Source: Chaetorhynchus papuensis (Eukaryota > Chordata > Aves > Passeriformes > Rhipiduridae). From it: a DNA stretch of 64,000 nucleotides. The first letter of the stretch is position 1; each line of letters begins with the position of its first letter. Positions 24,601 through 39,600 of this stretch are shown piece by piece. Position numbers and translations under genes: made by a program. The notes beneath the pieces are model-generated. The model did no database searches and was not told the origin of the DNA. It saw nothing but the letters and a program-made list of their open reading frames with translations. The stretch spans positions 62,001 through 126,000 of the forward strand of contig VWYX01000253.1 of assembly GCA_013396525.1 (NCBI GenBank), in the 5' to 3' direction.

Positions 24601-27600
24601 TAAAGTCAGTGCCTTCAAAAAATGCTGCACTCTGGAAGGAACTGACCTTCCATTATTACTCAGCGTAGTTCACAGGATAGGTTAGCTTGGAAGGGACCAT
24701 AGTGGGTCACCTGGTCCCACCTCCTTGCTCAAGCAGGGTCATCCCAGAACACATGGGACAGGATTGCATCCAGACAGTTCTGGAACATCTCCAGTGAGGG
24801 AGACTCCACACCCTCCTCTCTGGGCAGTCTGTTCCCACAGTAAAGAAGTTCTTCCTCACATTCGTGTAGAACTTGCTGTGCATCGGTTTCTGCCCATGGC
24901 CTCTTGTCCCATTGCTGAGCACCAACCACCAAGCACAGCCAGGTCCATCCTCTGACCCCTCCCTGCAGACATGGACAGACATTGATAAGGGCCCCTCTCA
25001 GCCATCTTTTCTTGAGGATGAACAGCCCCAGTTCCCTCAGCCTTTCACAGAATCATGAAATCATTTAGGTGGGAAAAGGCCTCTAAGATTATCAAGTCCA
25101 ACCATTCACCATTTCCTTGGTGAAAGAGTGATGCTCCAGTTCCTTCACCATCTCCACAGCTTCTGCTGGACTTGCTCCAGGAACTCTGTGCCCCTCTTGT
25201 CCTGAGGAGCCCAGAACTGGACACAGCACTCCAGATGTGCCTCACTAGGGCTGAGCAGAGGGGCAGGATCACCTCCCTGACCTGCTGGCAATGCTCTTCC
25301 TTATGCATCCCAAGATCCCCCTGGTCTTCTTGGTGGCAAGTTTGTTACCTGTGACAAAATTTGCTCTAAGGCAACACAAATTACTTGCCTAATCTACACT
25401 GCTGGACTGAGATATGCCCCTCAGCTCCCTGCAAAGATCACACGAACTCCAACGGGCAGCTCTGCAACTCAGCTTCTAAAGCTTCACTGTGTAAACATCA
25501 CACCAAGTGCTGCTCTTTGCATTTTAACTTCATTCTCCACAATTTCAACTTGCTACTTACAGCTAAGCTACACTTCCACTGCAGATGTGCAGGGATCCAC
25601 CTGCCAGCACAGGCCAGTCACACTTACCCAGCACAGTCAGGGTAGCATTGGCCGAGAGTCCCCCTGCGATGTTCTGGGCCATGCAGCTGTAGATCCCCAT
25701 GTCTTCCATCTTCACGTTTGCAATGAAGAACACATCATCCTCAGGCATGACGTGCATCCTCCTCTCTCTTGCAGCAGGAAAGTCTGTGCCACCATCTTTC
25801 TGCCAGGAGATCTGTGGAGGGGGGTGGCCCTCAGCAGCACACTCCAGCCGAGCCATTGCCCCGGTGCGGATAGTGAGATCCATGGGGGTTTTCAGGAAAG
25901 AAGGGAGCTCTGGATCAAAGGGAGACATAGATTCAGCATTTTCAGTATCAGGTAAAATGCTGCAAAAGCTACACAGCAGAGAGAAAATTTGAAAACATAT
26001 CTGAAACACTCCGTGAGAGAGAGGGGCAGATTCTTCTGAGGAACTGCATAATTTTTCAGTGGTTATTTCTAAGAGCCTTTCTTCCAAAATTTAAGTACAG
26101 TATGTACAGTGTTCATAGAATCACGGAATGCTTTGGGTTGGAAGGGACACTAAAGACAATACATGCCCACGGGCAGGGACACCTTCCACTATCCCAGGTT
26201 GCTCCAAGCCCTGTCCAACCTGGCACTGAACCCTTCCAGGGACGGGGCAGCCACAGCTTCTCTGGGCAACCTGTGCCAGGGCCTCGCCACCCTCACAGGG
26301 AGAAATTTCTTCCTAATATCCAATATAAACCTACTCTATTTCAGTTTAAAGCCATTAAGTTCCTCTAAGATGATGCAAAGAAGATGATTTCTCATGGGAA
26401 GAATTGAGGGAAAAGTTTTTGCCACATTTTTCTTTCTTGCAAACAGGGACGGTAAGCTTCCATCTCATCGCCTCTGCTCTGAGGTACTGTGGGGATGAGT
26501 GGTCTGCTGTCTGATGTGAACACTGTCTTCTTACCTACCCTTCCCTCAAAATAAATGGAATGATGATGGCTAAAAATAAAAAAAAAGACTTTGCTTTTGA
26601 CTTTTCAGAGTTTTTACCACTTATTTTCAGATGAGTCTTCCCCAGTTTTACAGACATGTGGGAAAGGTGCCGAGTTCTGAGGAGACAGTAGAGGGAGCTT
26701 TTAGTCTAAAGAATTCCACCTCCAATTAACTAGATGAACAACTAATTGTGTTCTAATAAAACGTGGGAGATAACTGCCACTTTCAAACCACTTTCAGAGA
26801 GTGAATAGAGGCTTTTCATCCACAAAAAACCCAAAACCAACCAACCAACCAAACAAACCCAAACGAACAAACAAACAAAAAAAAACCAAAACAAAACAAA
26901 ACAAAAAAAACAACAAAAAAAAAACAAGAAGAAGAAAAATCACTTCTTTCTAGCTTTATAAAATGATATGTGATACTTCTAAATCCCATTGAGATCTGCA
27001 AGACTATTTTGGGCCAGCTTTAGTGAAAAATAGACTTGTAGCTACTTAAATGAAGTTTTGGGTTCAGAGCGTTTCTCCTTTTTTACCATTATCACTTACC
27101 ATTGACAGTCAGCTTGGCTTTGTTGGAATAATTGGAGCCAAAGTAATTGGTGACAATGCACTGGTATTTCCCTTCATCAGTGAAATTCACATTGAGGAGG
27201 TGCAGGACAGTGGTGTATTCCAGCACCTCCCCACTTTGCTGCTGGTACCTGGCAAAATTCTCAACCTCTGCATCATAGAGGACCTCGCTGTCTTTGCGCC
27301 AGGCCGTGGCCATGGGTGAATCGCTGCTGCTCACAGCAGTGCACATCAGGGTCACATTTGTGCCTCGCAGGGCTACTGTGGTCTCTGGGTGGACTCTGAT
27401 CTGAGGTTTGGGGAAATTATCTGAAAAGAAAAGCACCAAGATTAGCTACTTTTCGTCTTAAAGTCAAATTAATATTGCAAGAAAACTCACTCAAAAGACA
27501 ATGTAAGCAAAACCAAAACCTTGGGAACAGATGTCCGGCTTGAGGTGCACAAATTCAGCTGTTTTGAGCTGGAAATCAAGCTGTGAAAGAGGCAGAAGAA

Positions 27601-30600
27601 TCAGCATTGAAAACAATCAGTGTGGAAGTGCGGTGCTGAGCAGCCCTGCCTTTTGTCCAACTGTCTGAAACTTGCTGTATTTAGATCACACTCAAAAATC
27701 CTGCTCAGCTGAAGAGCCAGGCCATTTTATGAAGGACTGAAACTTACTTTCAGATAGTTTAAATATCCTGAAGAACCTTCAGGTTCTACAAGTACAAAGC
27801 ATAACAAGCTGGCAGTTTACCATCTCATCCCACTTGATGAAAGTGACTTCCGTATCCATTATTTCAGCAAAGACACTGTCACAGACACACACAGAGCTCT
27901 GTCAGATGCCACTGTGGTGGTAGTGGAGTGGAGAAGTGGGTGCTTGCACCTACACGATTATTATTGTAGCCTTTGCCATCAAAGCAAAGAAAGAATTGCA
28001 TATACACAAATAACTGTTAGAAGATTGCTCACCAGGAAAAGGGAACATCAGACTAATTCCAGGCCTGCCACAGACTTCACCCAGACCCTGGGCAAAGAGT
28101 TTGAGACCACCATAAACATCATAGATATGGAGCACCAGAAAATGTGCCAGAGCCTGAACTACTCTAATTTTTGCCCAGAGAAGCTGTGGCTGCCCCATCC
28201 CTGGAAGAGCTCACAGCCTGGTTGGACAGAGCTTGGAGCAACCTGGTCTCGTGGAAGGTGTCCCTGTCTATGGCAGGGGGTGGAACTGGATGATCTTTAA
28301 GGTCCCCTCCAACCCAAACCATTTTATGATTCTATGATACTCTGCGGGTATGGGCAAGAACCAGGAAGGAAGTGTCAAACAGACCTTACAAAGCTAAAGG
28401 TAGTAATAAGCAGGGAGAATGGAAGCATAATCCATTTGTAACAGTAAGCTAAATAAAAAACAATGCAGTCTCAACAGCACTACTCCCTCGGGTTAACATC
28501 AGTGCTCAAACACCACAAAACAGAGCGAAGAGATGCAGAACTAAACCCCAAACTCACAGCAGACTCAGTGATGTACATGGGCCCACACGGGCACCATGGC
28601 CAGGACCAAGTACCTCCCCAGCACTACAGCTTGATTTCAGCTACAAGACTTGTGTTACTATGTTTTAGTATAAAAAGTCACTAAAAATACAAACCACAGA
28701 CAAAGTCATCGGGGTCCACACTGAGAAGGCTTTGTCCTGCCAACCACTCAGGGTGAGCACAGCTGACATTTACAGCCTGCAGCAAATGGCTCTCACTGAG
28801 CCACTGGGGCAGCCATTTCAACTGGCAATCGCAAAGCAAACTGCTTGTGTTCAACACTCTGCAGAAACAGGGCAAAACAAAAGGGTGAGCGAAGGTTATT
28901 TCACATGCATACACGTGATTTCACGCAGCAAAGCACCTTAAAGCATATACATACAGAAACATCAGATTTACAGTATTATTTTACACGTATGGGTATTTAT
29001 TATAAAATCTTAGCTATTTATGCTAGAATCAGTCCCTCTATGTCAGCATTAAAACCTTACATTTCATTTTAATCCTGGAGAATATAAACTCAGAGTTTCA
29101 ACTTCTAAAAAAACAATCCCAAAACCACTAAGCCTGTCTTTACAATTATTTCATCCCTCTTTAAAGCAATTAAAAGGAACATAACACTGCAGAGCAGCTC
29201 CATGTTTCAAACTAAACACACCTGCCATTATGAAATGAACAGAAGCCTCAATTCTTATTTTAATGCCAGCTGATAAATATTTAAGGCCAAAAGTTATTTG
29301 TTTCATACAGGTATCAACTGCTCATTTTCTCTGCTCCACAGAAAAACTACCGACAGGAAACCATGATGGGTCTCTTCTTTCCTACCACATGCTTTCAAAG
29401 TTTCCTAAATATTATGTGTGAGTATGACTGACCTGAGACAGTCCAGCATTTAACAAGAAGTGATCCGTCCTAAGATAACTACAGTAATGGGAGAAGAGAG
29501 GCACCAAACAAGCCAGGATTCCCTCCCGCTTTTTGCCTGTACATATCAATGACTCATCACTTTTAAAATACAGCAGAGAAGGCAACAAAAGTCTTTAACA
29601 CCTGAAATTGTCTCCTCACACTGGCAGATCTTGCAGACTAAGTTCATCTGGCCAAGGTTAACGAATGGAATAACAGTTTTAGACCAGATTACACAACAGT
29701 CAGAGACTTTATCCACAGAAAGGACTGCATTACAGTAGGATTAGTCTTGGGTGTGAAGGTCATTTCACATTATACTGCTTCAGATGTCTGAAGACCACAA
29801 GAGACCCTATCAGCTTAAACATCTGCTGAGCACATAAAAACTCTTGTCTGGCTGTGAATTTTAAAGCCTTTCCCTAGCCCCCAAAAACAGGAAGAAAAAA
29901 CACAGGGTTTGCTAATCCCCCTGAGAGATTCATGATGAATTATTTCTTTTGTTCACTGCCTACATGCAGTGCTGAGCTTGCTGCAAAATCATAGGATAGG
30001 AAAAGCTTAATGGTTCAGCACAGCAAGAAAAAAATTAACTCCTACTAATTGCAACTAAGGAAATGCAGGTGAAGATTTTATCAAGCCTTAAATCTAAATA
30101 TACTGCTACCAACTTTGAGTCGATAATTTACCAGCATTGCTGCAAATATTTCATGATGAAAGCAGACACACTTCAGACAACTTCGACCAACTCTACAATG
30201 GCTGAAGGATTCTTTCCAAGGTAGGGCTTGTAAAGAATCTCTAAATAATTGTCATGAACTTACAGCTCCTTCAGCTGAGCCTGGGCAAAGGCATTTTCTT
30301 GGATGGACATTACTGCATTGTTGCTCAAATCTCTGTAAGTTAAGCAAAAAGCACAATAATGAGTCAGTGTGATTTCATATGCTGCCTTCAGTTAAATTCT
30401 TGAAAATCTGACAGAGAACACAAGACTGAAGTTGACAAATAATTAGGAGTTTTACAAATTAAAATACTTACAGATGTTCAAGTCCTTCAAGACCAGAGAA
30501 TGCTTTTTTGGTAATTGATTTAATTTGGTTTCCTTGCAAGATTCTGAAAACAAAGGCCCAGAAACCAGTCTGAATGTCAATATGAGTTCACAAACAAGAC

Positions 30601-33600
30601 CCAAAAGAAGTTCCCTATGACGCTTAACTACATTTTTTTTCTAATTCTAGCTGAGATAAAGGATTAAATACTACTTTTTCTAGCTTAAAGGCTCAAATAA
30701 TTTTCCCGAGAACAGGGTTTCTTTTCTATTTTCAACTTAGAGATTTGAGCTAGAAATGTGTCAGAAGATAGCTTAAGTCAGGAGGATGAAACAGCAGTAA
30801 GTAGAACTTGGGAGTGAAGCAATAACTTCCTAAGACCAACCTGCTACCACCACACAACTTCCTGGACTGCACTCTCACACCAGGCTATTTGTCATAAGCA
30901 ATGTTTGTAACTACACAGGATGGAGATTCCTACAAAGCACGTGGCACTGGATGAAAAGTGCACAGTCTAATGATTGAAAGTTTGTTAATGCAATAGTGTT
31001 TCAAATTTGCTCAAAAATACTTTGTGTTTTGGGGTTGTTTTTTTGAAACACAGTAACTTTTACCTAAACCAAAGAAGCACAAAAAGTGACAGTCATCACA
31101 CAGAGGGAGTGAGGTATTCAATAATAAATGCAGTCAAATACTTATGCTTAATCTCCTCAAATTGGTGCTGTAAGGAAATCCAGTGCTACATGGATCTAAT
31201 GCTCCTGAACAAGGAACCCAGGACTATATCAAGAGGTTGTGGCACACAAGTGGAAACACTGTGAGAAAGGCTTTCTGCCTCATGTCATTGATTTACAATT
31301 ACTTAGTATTTTGTACTCTCCCTCTCTGCATGCCTGGGAAGTGCTGTCATTCTCCTAGTTTGTAATACATACAGCTTATCCAGCCTGCTGAGTCCCACAA
31401 AAGCTTCGTTTGCATCTTCTATGGCCCAGGAGATCTCATTGTTCCGCAAGTCCCTGCAGGAGAAGACATTTCTTAGAAAGAAGCCTTGGAACATCATCGT
31501 GACCAGGGCTAGTGGTGAGCTGAGGAAGACAGGCCAGGTATGGGGCTCTGGCACAGCGTCACCTGGAAGGTCTCAAATCTTTTACAAAACGAAGCTTGTC
31601 AGGAGATGAATTCCTTACTTCAGAAGTGCAAAAGGGAAAACTGTTCATGATAAGTGCTGCAGCCAGAACCGCAAACAAATTCCGCAGCACAACTTCTTGA
31701 TGTGGCATTTACAGAAAGCCCTGGTCTGACCAGCGCTTGTCACGTGATGGACTATTTGCCAGGAGCTGGGAGAGGCTCCTAAAGCAAGTTGGTTCATGTA
31801 AGGGAATTAACCAATACACCAGCAGCATTAGTCTTCATGAGTAACAGGCTTATACCAGCATTAGCATATTAAGGGATTACACCCAGGTTACAGTGTAGGC
31901 CTGCCAGGCGCACCATGGTGGATTTTTAAAATGAAGTTGATATTCTGCTCACAAATCTCGTTACCAGCTAATGGGATTTCTGACTGACCTCAGCACAGTA
32001 GTTCAGCCTCTCATGGAGAAGAGAGGTCTAAAAAGCAAAAGCAACAGAGCAATACAGTTTGGAGAGGATTAAATGCTTTTTAGAGAGAAGATGAAATAAA
32101 TTAACTTGCATTTTTAGCCTGAATGGCATGAACTGAGGCAAGAGCATCTGTTTTGATACCACCATGCACAGAAAAGAGTGTGTTTAAAGGAAATCACACT
32201 AAAAATAAATAGCCTACACTGTGTTCTATCAGATAGTCTATACAACAGCTAGACAACTGACACAAAACTAGCTGCATACACAGGCAACTGTATATATCAC
32301 TCATATAAACACCTCTTTCCCTGTGCTAATGAGGGAAAAATGAAGTATCTACTTTCCCTTATGTGAGTCTGTAAACTGTGTAGAACGCCATCATGGAAGA
32401 GACTGGGATCAATCTCCAGGATACCATAATTGGTAACACACAGTTTTCTTATTTTTCTTACTTTGAAATATAGAAGTCTTGTTCAAATCATACACAGCAG
32501 TCACTTCCACAATTTGTATTTATACACTTCCAAGTTTAGGACAAAAAGAAAAGAATTTTGTATTTCATGCATCACAAGGTCCGAACAAATATGGCCTTGA
32601 AACTTGTTCACGTTAAATCTTTTCCTCTTCGAAAATTATTCAAGCTAAGGTACCCAACATGGAGCCAAGCTAATAATGACTAGATGAATAATATGCCAAC
32701 TTTATTTCCAAGTTGCTAATTCTTGTGATTTAAAATACATTTCTAGAATTATCTCAAGGTCTGCTTCAGAATGTTAGACTGTGAGTGCTGGAGAATATAA
32801 ATGCCAAATTGCTCACAGTACTATGAAGTAAATAATGTGGTAATATGTAAAACTTCCAAACTTCAGTGCTATTCTTAGATACATCTGTAATCCTAACTTG
32901 CAGTTAATGCATAGTTTTACAGTTTATTCTCCTGCACTGCAGAGTGGCAGAAGCTGAACATACAGATATATTTACACCACAGCCGTAGCACCAAACAACC
33001 AGCACACAACCAACAATGGAACTAAAACCACACGGCATCTCTTGTTTTTTGAAGTATTTTTACACTCCACTACTCAGACCACTCAGCAAAATGAGTGAGC
33101 AGCCCAAAAGAAAAGCCCCTCATTGTGTGAGAGAGGAATTGGCTCCTCATGCCTGGCTGGGCACTAATGCTTGGAGCCTTGTTAATCACCACTACACATC
33201 CTCCATCCTGCACATTCCAGCCCCAAAGCAAAGGGCCAGGCCCTCACTGTTGACGCCCCTGAGAGCCCAGGAAAACCTACTAATTAATCTGCTCTTGTTC
33301 TTTTCCATGCTACTCTAAATCTAAGAAATTAGGTTTAATTATTTCATTAAAAGGTTGCATTAAGGTTAACAGAATATGACTGCTTACATAAATCTCTCTG
33401 GGGAGTTTGCTTGTTTAAGCATTTATTTAATGAGGTGACAGAGGGGTTACAAACTTTCACTCCTTTCTCAAGTACTGTTGTTTAGTATAATTACAACTGT
33501 TCAGATCTACTTGGGACAGGACTGGGTCTTTTCAGAAATATCCAAGATCTGCCACGAAAGGTCCTGGCAAGTGCAAAGCTGTGACTTCAACAGCAAGAAG

Positions 33601-36600
33601 CAACTCTGCATCCCCTGTTATGTTTGTGAGGTCAGCACATGAGCAGGATGGGCTAAACCACACCTTCTACAGCACAAAAGGGTTCTGTCCTTGGTTTCTG
33701 AGGTTCCAAGCATAAGGAAACCCTCTGGAATAAAGAGCTTCAAGCTATTTCCTCCACAACTGGCATCTACAGAAGGTATCCACACCTCTCAGAACCGGGA
33801 GGACACACATGTGAGCACTCAAGGTCACCAAGTCACTGTTATATACCACCTCTAAAATTGAGTGGTTGGTTTGTTTTAGCTGGGCTGGAATTCTGTCATC
33901 TTTCCAAGCCAAAAGATTATCAGCCCTACCGCACCTGCAGGCAGGACAGCACCAACAATGAGCTCAGGCTTCCACAGTGCAATATCTATTGCCTCTACTT
34001 CCTAAAGCTCCACTCAAACTGAAATTGCATTAAACTGAAATTTCCATTTGAAGTTTTTTGTACTTACAAGGTTTGAAGATTTGTCAGACCTCTAAAGACA
34101 CCATCGGCAATGTGGCTAATGCGATTGTCACCCAGGTTTAGCTTCTCCAATAAGCCAAGTCCCACAAAGGCAGATTCCTTGAGGCGAGTGAGCTGATTGT
34201 ATGACAAGTCTCTGGAAACATTCAACACACACTTTAAAGGCAAGCAGGGGGATTATTAAGATACTATCTGACTTGATTAACTATTGTGTTCTAATTTCTC
34301 GAACAGAATATTATAAGTAAAATACAGTATTACCACGGGCCTAGCAAGGAAATGGAGTACTTTCTTTGGTAATTAATTCTTGCCAATCAATAATTGCAAC
34401 ATTCCAAAAATCCCAAATGAATACCAGCCCAGGACTTACAGCTCAGCAAGTCTTTGGCAGAATTCCCATGCATCTGGGCTGATCCTGGTGATGGCATTCT
34501 GGCTAACATAGAGTTGTTGCAATGTCCGCAGCCCATACAGCCAGCCCTTGTTTATTTCTGTTAAGTTATTATGTTCCAGTTCTCTAATGAATTAGAAGGA
34601 AAAAAAACATTTGCCAAATAGATAATCAGTGAAACATCTATTTACAAAATTTCACCTTGTGGATCTCAAAATTATTTACTAACTTTAAGCCTTAGACAAC
34701 ACACAACGCATGATTGTTTCAACCCCATTGAAATAAAAACAGTGAACTAAAGTATACAAAGAACTGAGTAACTCAACGCCAGCTGCAGGGATCCAGTGGC
34801 AGAAACGAAACTATAATCTCTATTCTCAAAACCAACTTTTTAAAAAAGAAGTCTTTTGCTAACATTACATCGCACATCCTTGTGTTCACGCTGTCAAAGT
34901 CACGGAGGAAAGAACAACCCCATGTTATGGGGACTGCAAATGAAAACCAGCAAAAAGCAACTACAGAGGCAAACATTCTTGATCACCACGTGGGAAGAAG
35001 CTGGAAAGACGACCAATATAATGGAATCACAATACTGGTTTGTGTTGGAAGGGACCTCAAAGATCGTCCAGTTCCAACTCCCTGCCATGGGCAGGGACAC
35101 CTTCCACTACACCAGGTTGCTCCAAGCCCTATTCAGCTTGGCCTTGAACACTTCCAGGAATGGGGAAGTGTATCTTTCCACTTCTGAAGTAACCAGACAT
35201 GACATAAGAATAATGGCAAAATACTCTTTTCCTTGTGATTTCATCAATATCTCAGCACAGCCTTGATGTAAGGGAAGCCATACAGAACACAACTCTCCAG
35301 AGCCACTTTCTTTTTGTGAAAAAAATTCCACAACCGGGCATACTCACAATTCCTCTATATTACCCAGGCCAAAGAATGCTCCATCCATTAGTCTGCTAAT
35401 CCCATTGCGCTGCATTTTCAAGGATTTTAAGGATTCCAGTCCTTGGAATGTAAGACTTTCCACTATTTTAATCCGGTTCCTTTTCAGTTCCCTTTTATAA
35501 AGACGACATTCAAATATTAAGACACCTTGCAACAAGCACCACTGTGTGAAGGTCAAGAACATGCTGAGATTAACAGCTCAGCTATAAATGTTGTTTTGAT
35601 GTTTTCAAGACTGTTACTTACAGAAACTGCACGTGAGGCAACCTGAAGATCTTTGGTGGAATCATACTAATCCTATTTCTGTTCAGTTTTATCACCATTA
35701 GTGAGCTAGATAAGTTATCAAGGCAACCTGCTTCTAGAGTAGTTATTCTGTTGTTACTCAGATTCCTAAGGAAGGAAGGAAGGAAGAGGGAAAGAGGCCT
35801 TTCAGAACATAAAGAATTTGATGAACACAACGGCACAAGCACCTCAGAGCAACCACTGATTAACAGAATCCAAGACACTTGTGAAGTCACATGAGAAATC
35901 TGAATTCTGGGATACCAAGCTAAATTCTTTTTCCCAAAGGAATCAGAGGCAGGAGTTGATTTTTACTGCACGTCCATGTTTCAGTTAGACGCGGTCAACA
36001 CAATATCCACAGTGATCTACTAAAACAGGGCAGAAATTATTCCCTGTCCCTGATGGCTTATGCACCTGCACTCTGACAACAGCAGTTGCTGTTTTCCATG
36101 TTATTTGGGAAAATACAATACAGATTGGTACGAAAACTATTTTATTTCAAGGACATCTGTAGCTCCATTAACCACTGCTACCACTGCAGTTCAAAGCTAT
36201 GTAAGAATGCTGACTTTAAGACACTAACTTAAGAGTAAATGAGGTCTCCAACACTATCACTGCAGAGCCAGGAATCCCAGAGATGGTAGATCACTCATAC
36301 TTACAGGTACTTCAATTGCATTCGTGGAAAGGAAGAGGCTTTAATTTCTGAGATAAGATTAGAACTAAGATCTAGATTTTCCAATGAAAGGTAGACCTGG
36401 AGTTGCTCAGCATTTATTTCTGGAATGGTATTGTGCACCCTGAAAAAGATCAGCAATAAATATGATTATCACAACGTCTCATCCTTCCAGTTGCACAGCT
36501 GAAACAGCAACAGGATTCCGTATATCAACAGTACCAGTGAGTCTCCTGATGGGACGTGCACCACATGCTTCCAAAAGTGTTAACTCCTAAAGCAAAACCG

Positions 36601-39600
36601 CAAATCCAAGAGCTATTTGCCACCTTGAGATATGAACAGATTTAAATTCTGAGGCCTACAGATGAGCTGGTCCTTGCGGGAAGTGTCATTCCTGGGCTGA
36701 GTCCCTCCCCTTCAAAGCTGCCTGCCTTGGCTGACCGCATTTTATTGGTAATCTAGGGTGACCTGATTGTTTAACTGATTTGTATTTCTTTAAAGAGTGC
36801 TTACATATTCCCTGATGCACTTTACATGAGCAGTATTTCAAGAAAAAAGAAGACGTTTTCCTACTATTTGATAGCAGAACTCTAACATGGTTCTCCCATT
36901 TGTTAAACAAGAAATAGGCAGATGAGCTATTACTTACAGTGAGAGGAGAGTTATATTGGAAGTTGTTTCTCCAAAATATGGAATTTCACTTAGCTCATTG
37001 TAATTCATTTTCCTTAAACAGAGGGCAAAAAAAGTTACTGGCACTTCAAAGAGGAGAAAAACCCTTCTGTACACAGTAGAAATAATTAATATCAACGCAT
37101 TTAACAATTTTACTGTGTTAATAATACTTAGTAGTTGACAAAAAAGATTCCCCAAGAGCTTAAATACTAATAATTCGAACAATTTGAACAGTGAAACATG
37201 CTAGCTTTTCTCATTTTCATGGATACTATTACTTCTCTTTCATTTAAAATCAGCTATAGCCAAAACAAATACACCTCATTTCCCTTTAAAAATATTCGTC
37301 TTCTGATCTTTCATGAGAAAGATTTCTGCTCTCAACACAACAGTTTTATACATAAAATGCGCTGCCGACATGGAGCACCCATTTTTAATTAACTTGCACT
37401 GAATATCTCTGCAAGTCAGACCAAGTATCTTAACATGCAATGAAACATTCTAATTAGAATAAGGTAGGATATCTTTAGACTTTATCCTCATAAAAAACAA
37501 CTTACACCTCTTGGAGAGTATGGACAGACAAATCAATGCTCCAGTTGGATGATAATAAATGATTATGACTTAAATCCCTAGGGAATAGAAAGAAAAGTTA
37601 TTTAGTTCCTGGAATAATAAAAAAAAACCCAAACCAACAAACCCAAAAAATGTATGCTTTATGCAATCTTGAGTTTTAAACTGTATTTATGTATATTATA
37701 CAATTGCTCCTTCACTAAAGAGCTTGTTCTAGTGGTCACTCACAATAAAAGCCTAAACAGTTCTATTTCTCTGTTTGAATCAAAAAACCTTTTGTTAAAG
37801 CTTCTTGAAAAGAATATTGTACCTGACCAGAGAATTTTTCCTTTAACCCAGAGCTTTATTAACAATACTTGTCCACTGCAAGAAGGAAAGACTTTGCATG
37901 AAACCAATTTCTTAAAAAATGTCCATTACTGAACTGCTTCCTGTAGCGTGATCCCCATTTTCTCAGCTTTCCAAAGATGCTGACTAGCCAAAGCACGCTT
38001 ATTCTAAAGGAACAACATACACACAATTCCCAAACAAGCTGGAGGGGAGAGAACCCTGAGGCTGGGAATCTTACAGATAGTTGCTTTAGCACCAATTGGT
38101 TTTACTTATAGGAATCAAATGTAGGAGTCGGACTCTTTCAATGGGCAAGAGTCATTAAATCCAGCTTTAATGCTCACACTGGGTGTTAGTGCTATTCCCA
38201 TTGCTGTAACCTGTCCAGAGGAGGTCACAGAGATGCTCCAACGGCTGGAGCCCCTCTGCTCTGGAGCCAGGCTGGGAGAGCTGAGGGTGTCCAGCCTGGA
38301 GAAGAGAAGGCTCCAGGGAGACTTTAAACCCCCTTCCAGGGCCTAAAGGGGCTCCAAGAGAGTTGGAGAGGGACTTCGGACAAGGCCCCGGAGTGACAGG
38401 ACAAGGGGGAATGACTTCCCACTGCCAGAGAACAGGGATAGATGGGATATTGGGATGGAATCCTTGGCTGTGAGGGTGCTGAGGCCCTGGCACAGGTTGC
38501 CCAGACCAGCTGTGGCTGCCCCATCCCTGGAAGTGTCCAAGGCCAGGCTGGATAGAGTTTGGAGCAACCTGGGATAGTGGAAGGTGCTCCTGCTCATGGC
38601 AGGGGGTGGAACAAGATGAGCTTTTAGGTCCCTTCCAGCCCAAACCGGTCTATGATCCCCTTATTATTGTTTGCAGCATGTCAGATTGCACAACATAGCA
38701 CGGTGCCAGCTGTGCTTCTTCCCAATGCACGTTGTGCCAAGCAGCTTTAAACACACCCTCTATCAGCTTGAACAAAGATACAAGTATTTGCTGAAGCTTG
38801 AAAACTTGCTCTGCAAACAGCATGGATATCACTTTGCTTATTAGCCTCCTGATGAACTGCCAACTCCCTTTCCCAGACACCAACAACTTCCCTAACAAGT
38901 TACAGTACCTTTGTACCTCTCTAACCACCAAAGGTTTCACACACAAGTTGTTGTACTTCTATGCTGAAACACGTTTTCTCTTAAACATTTCCAACTGCTG
39001 ATTGTGCAGAAAAAGGAGAGAACTACAGAACCTCCTAAGGAGCAAGAAGGCGACAAGCTTCCTTAGACATGTCCAGTTTTTAACACAAATCAGACTCTTG
39101 AGTCCTGCTAAAGGAATTCCTGGAGTTAACTCCGGTGGTCTGTATGTTTATAGTACCTTCCCAACAGGCTTAATTTTCTCTTGGTCTGGAATAATGTCAT
39201 TTTTATCAACCAGGAAGACTGGTAACTCCAAGAGGAACTAAGAACTCTATGCAGAGAAGCAAGTTTTCATCTCCCTCATATACGAGCACCTCTTCCACCC
39301 AAATATGCTGTAGCCAAAGGTGACAAAAGCAACGGTGACCGTGACAGCAAAAGTCAAGAAAGGACAAAGGCTTGACCTGTGTGAACACTATTTAGCACAC
39401 TGTCTTATTGAACACTTGGGAGCAGAGACTAGGGGTGGCTCTGAATTGCTTTGGGGGATTTCTGTAGAAAAACAATGGCAGCAGATGTCACGGGGAGTCC
39501 ACAATGGTTTAACTGAGGGAAAAGGAGAGTATCACTGAGTTGCACAGCAGTAGTGGGATGCAAAGGAAACCAGAAGCAACAGGAAGTACCACAACAACGG

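Larger units (their letters stand above)
24360..25627 (-). other. LRIG2: LRIG2 intron 14, mostly CR1
   Basis: 1.27 kb, of which about 70% is CR1: a tail at 24395-24572 and a second element at 24662-25345 interrupted by a third short one. All are in the gene's sense orientation. Confidence 0.8.
25910..27099 (-). other. LRIG2: LRIG2 intron 13
   Basis: 1.19 kb. Holds a CR1 fragment at 26113-26360 and an A/C-rich simple repeat at 26821-26935. Confidence 0.8.

Noticed and set aside
37507..37508. Donor at GAG|GTGTAAG for exon 2
   Set aside because: It would shift the frame by two bases; GAGGT|GTAAGT matches the consensus better and gives the conserved valine.
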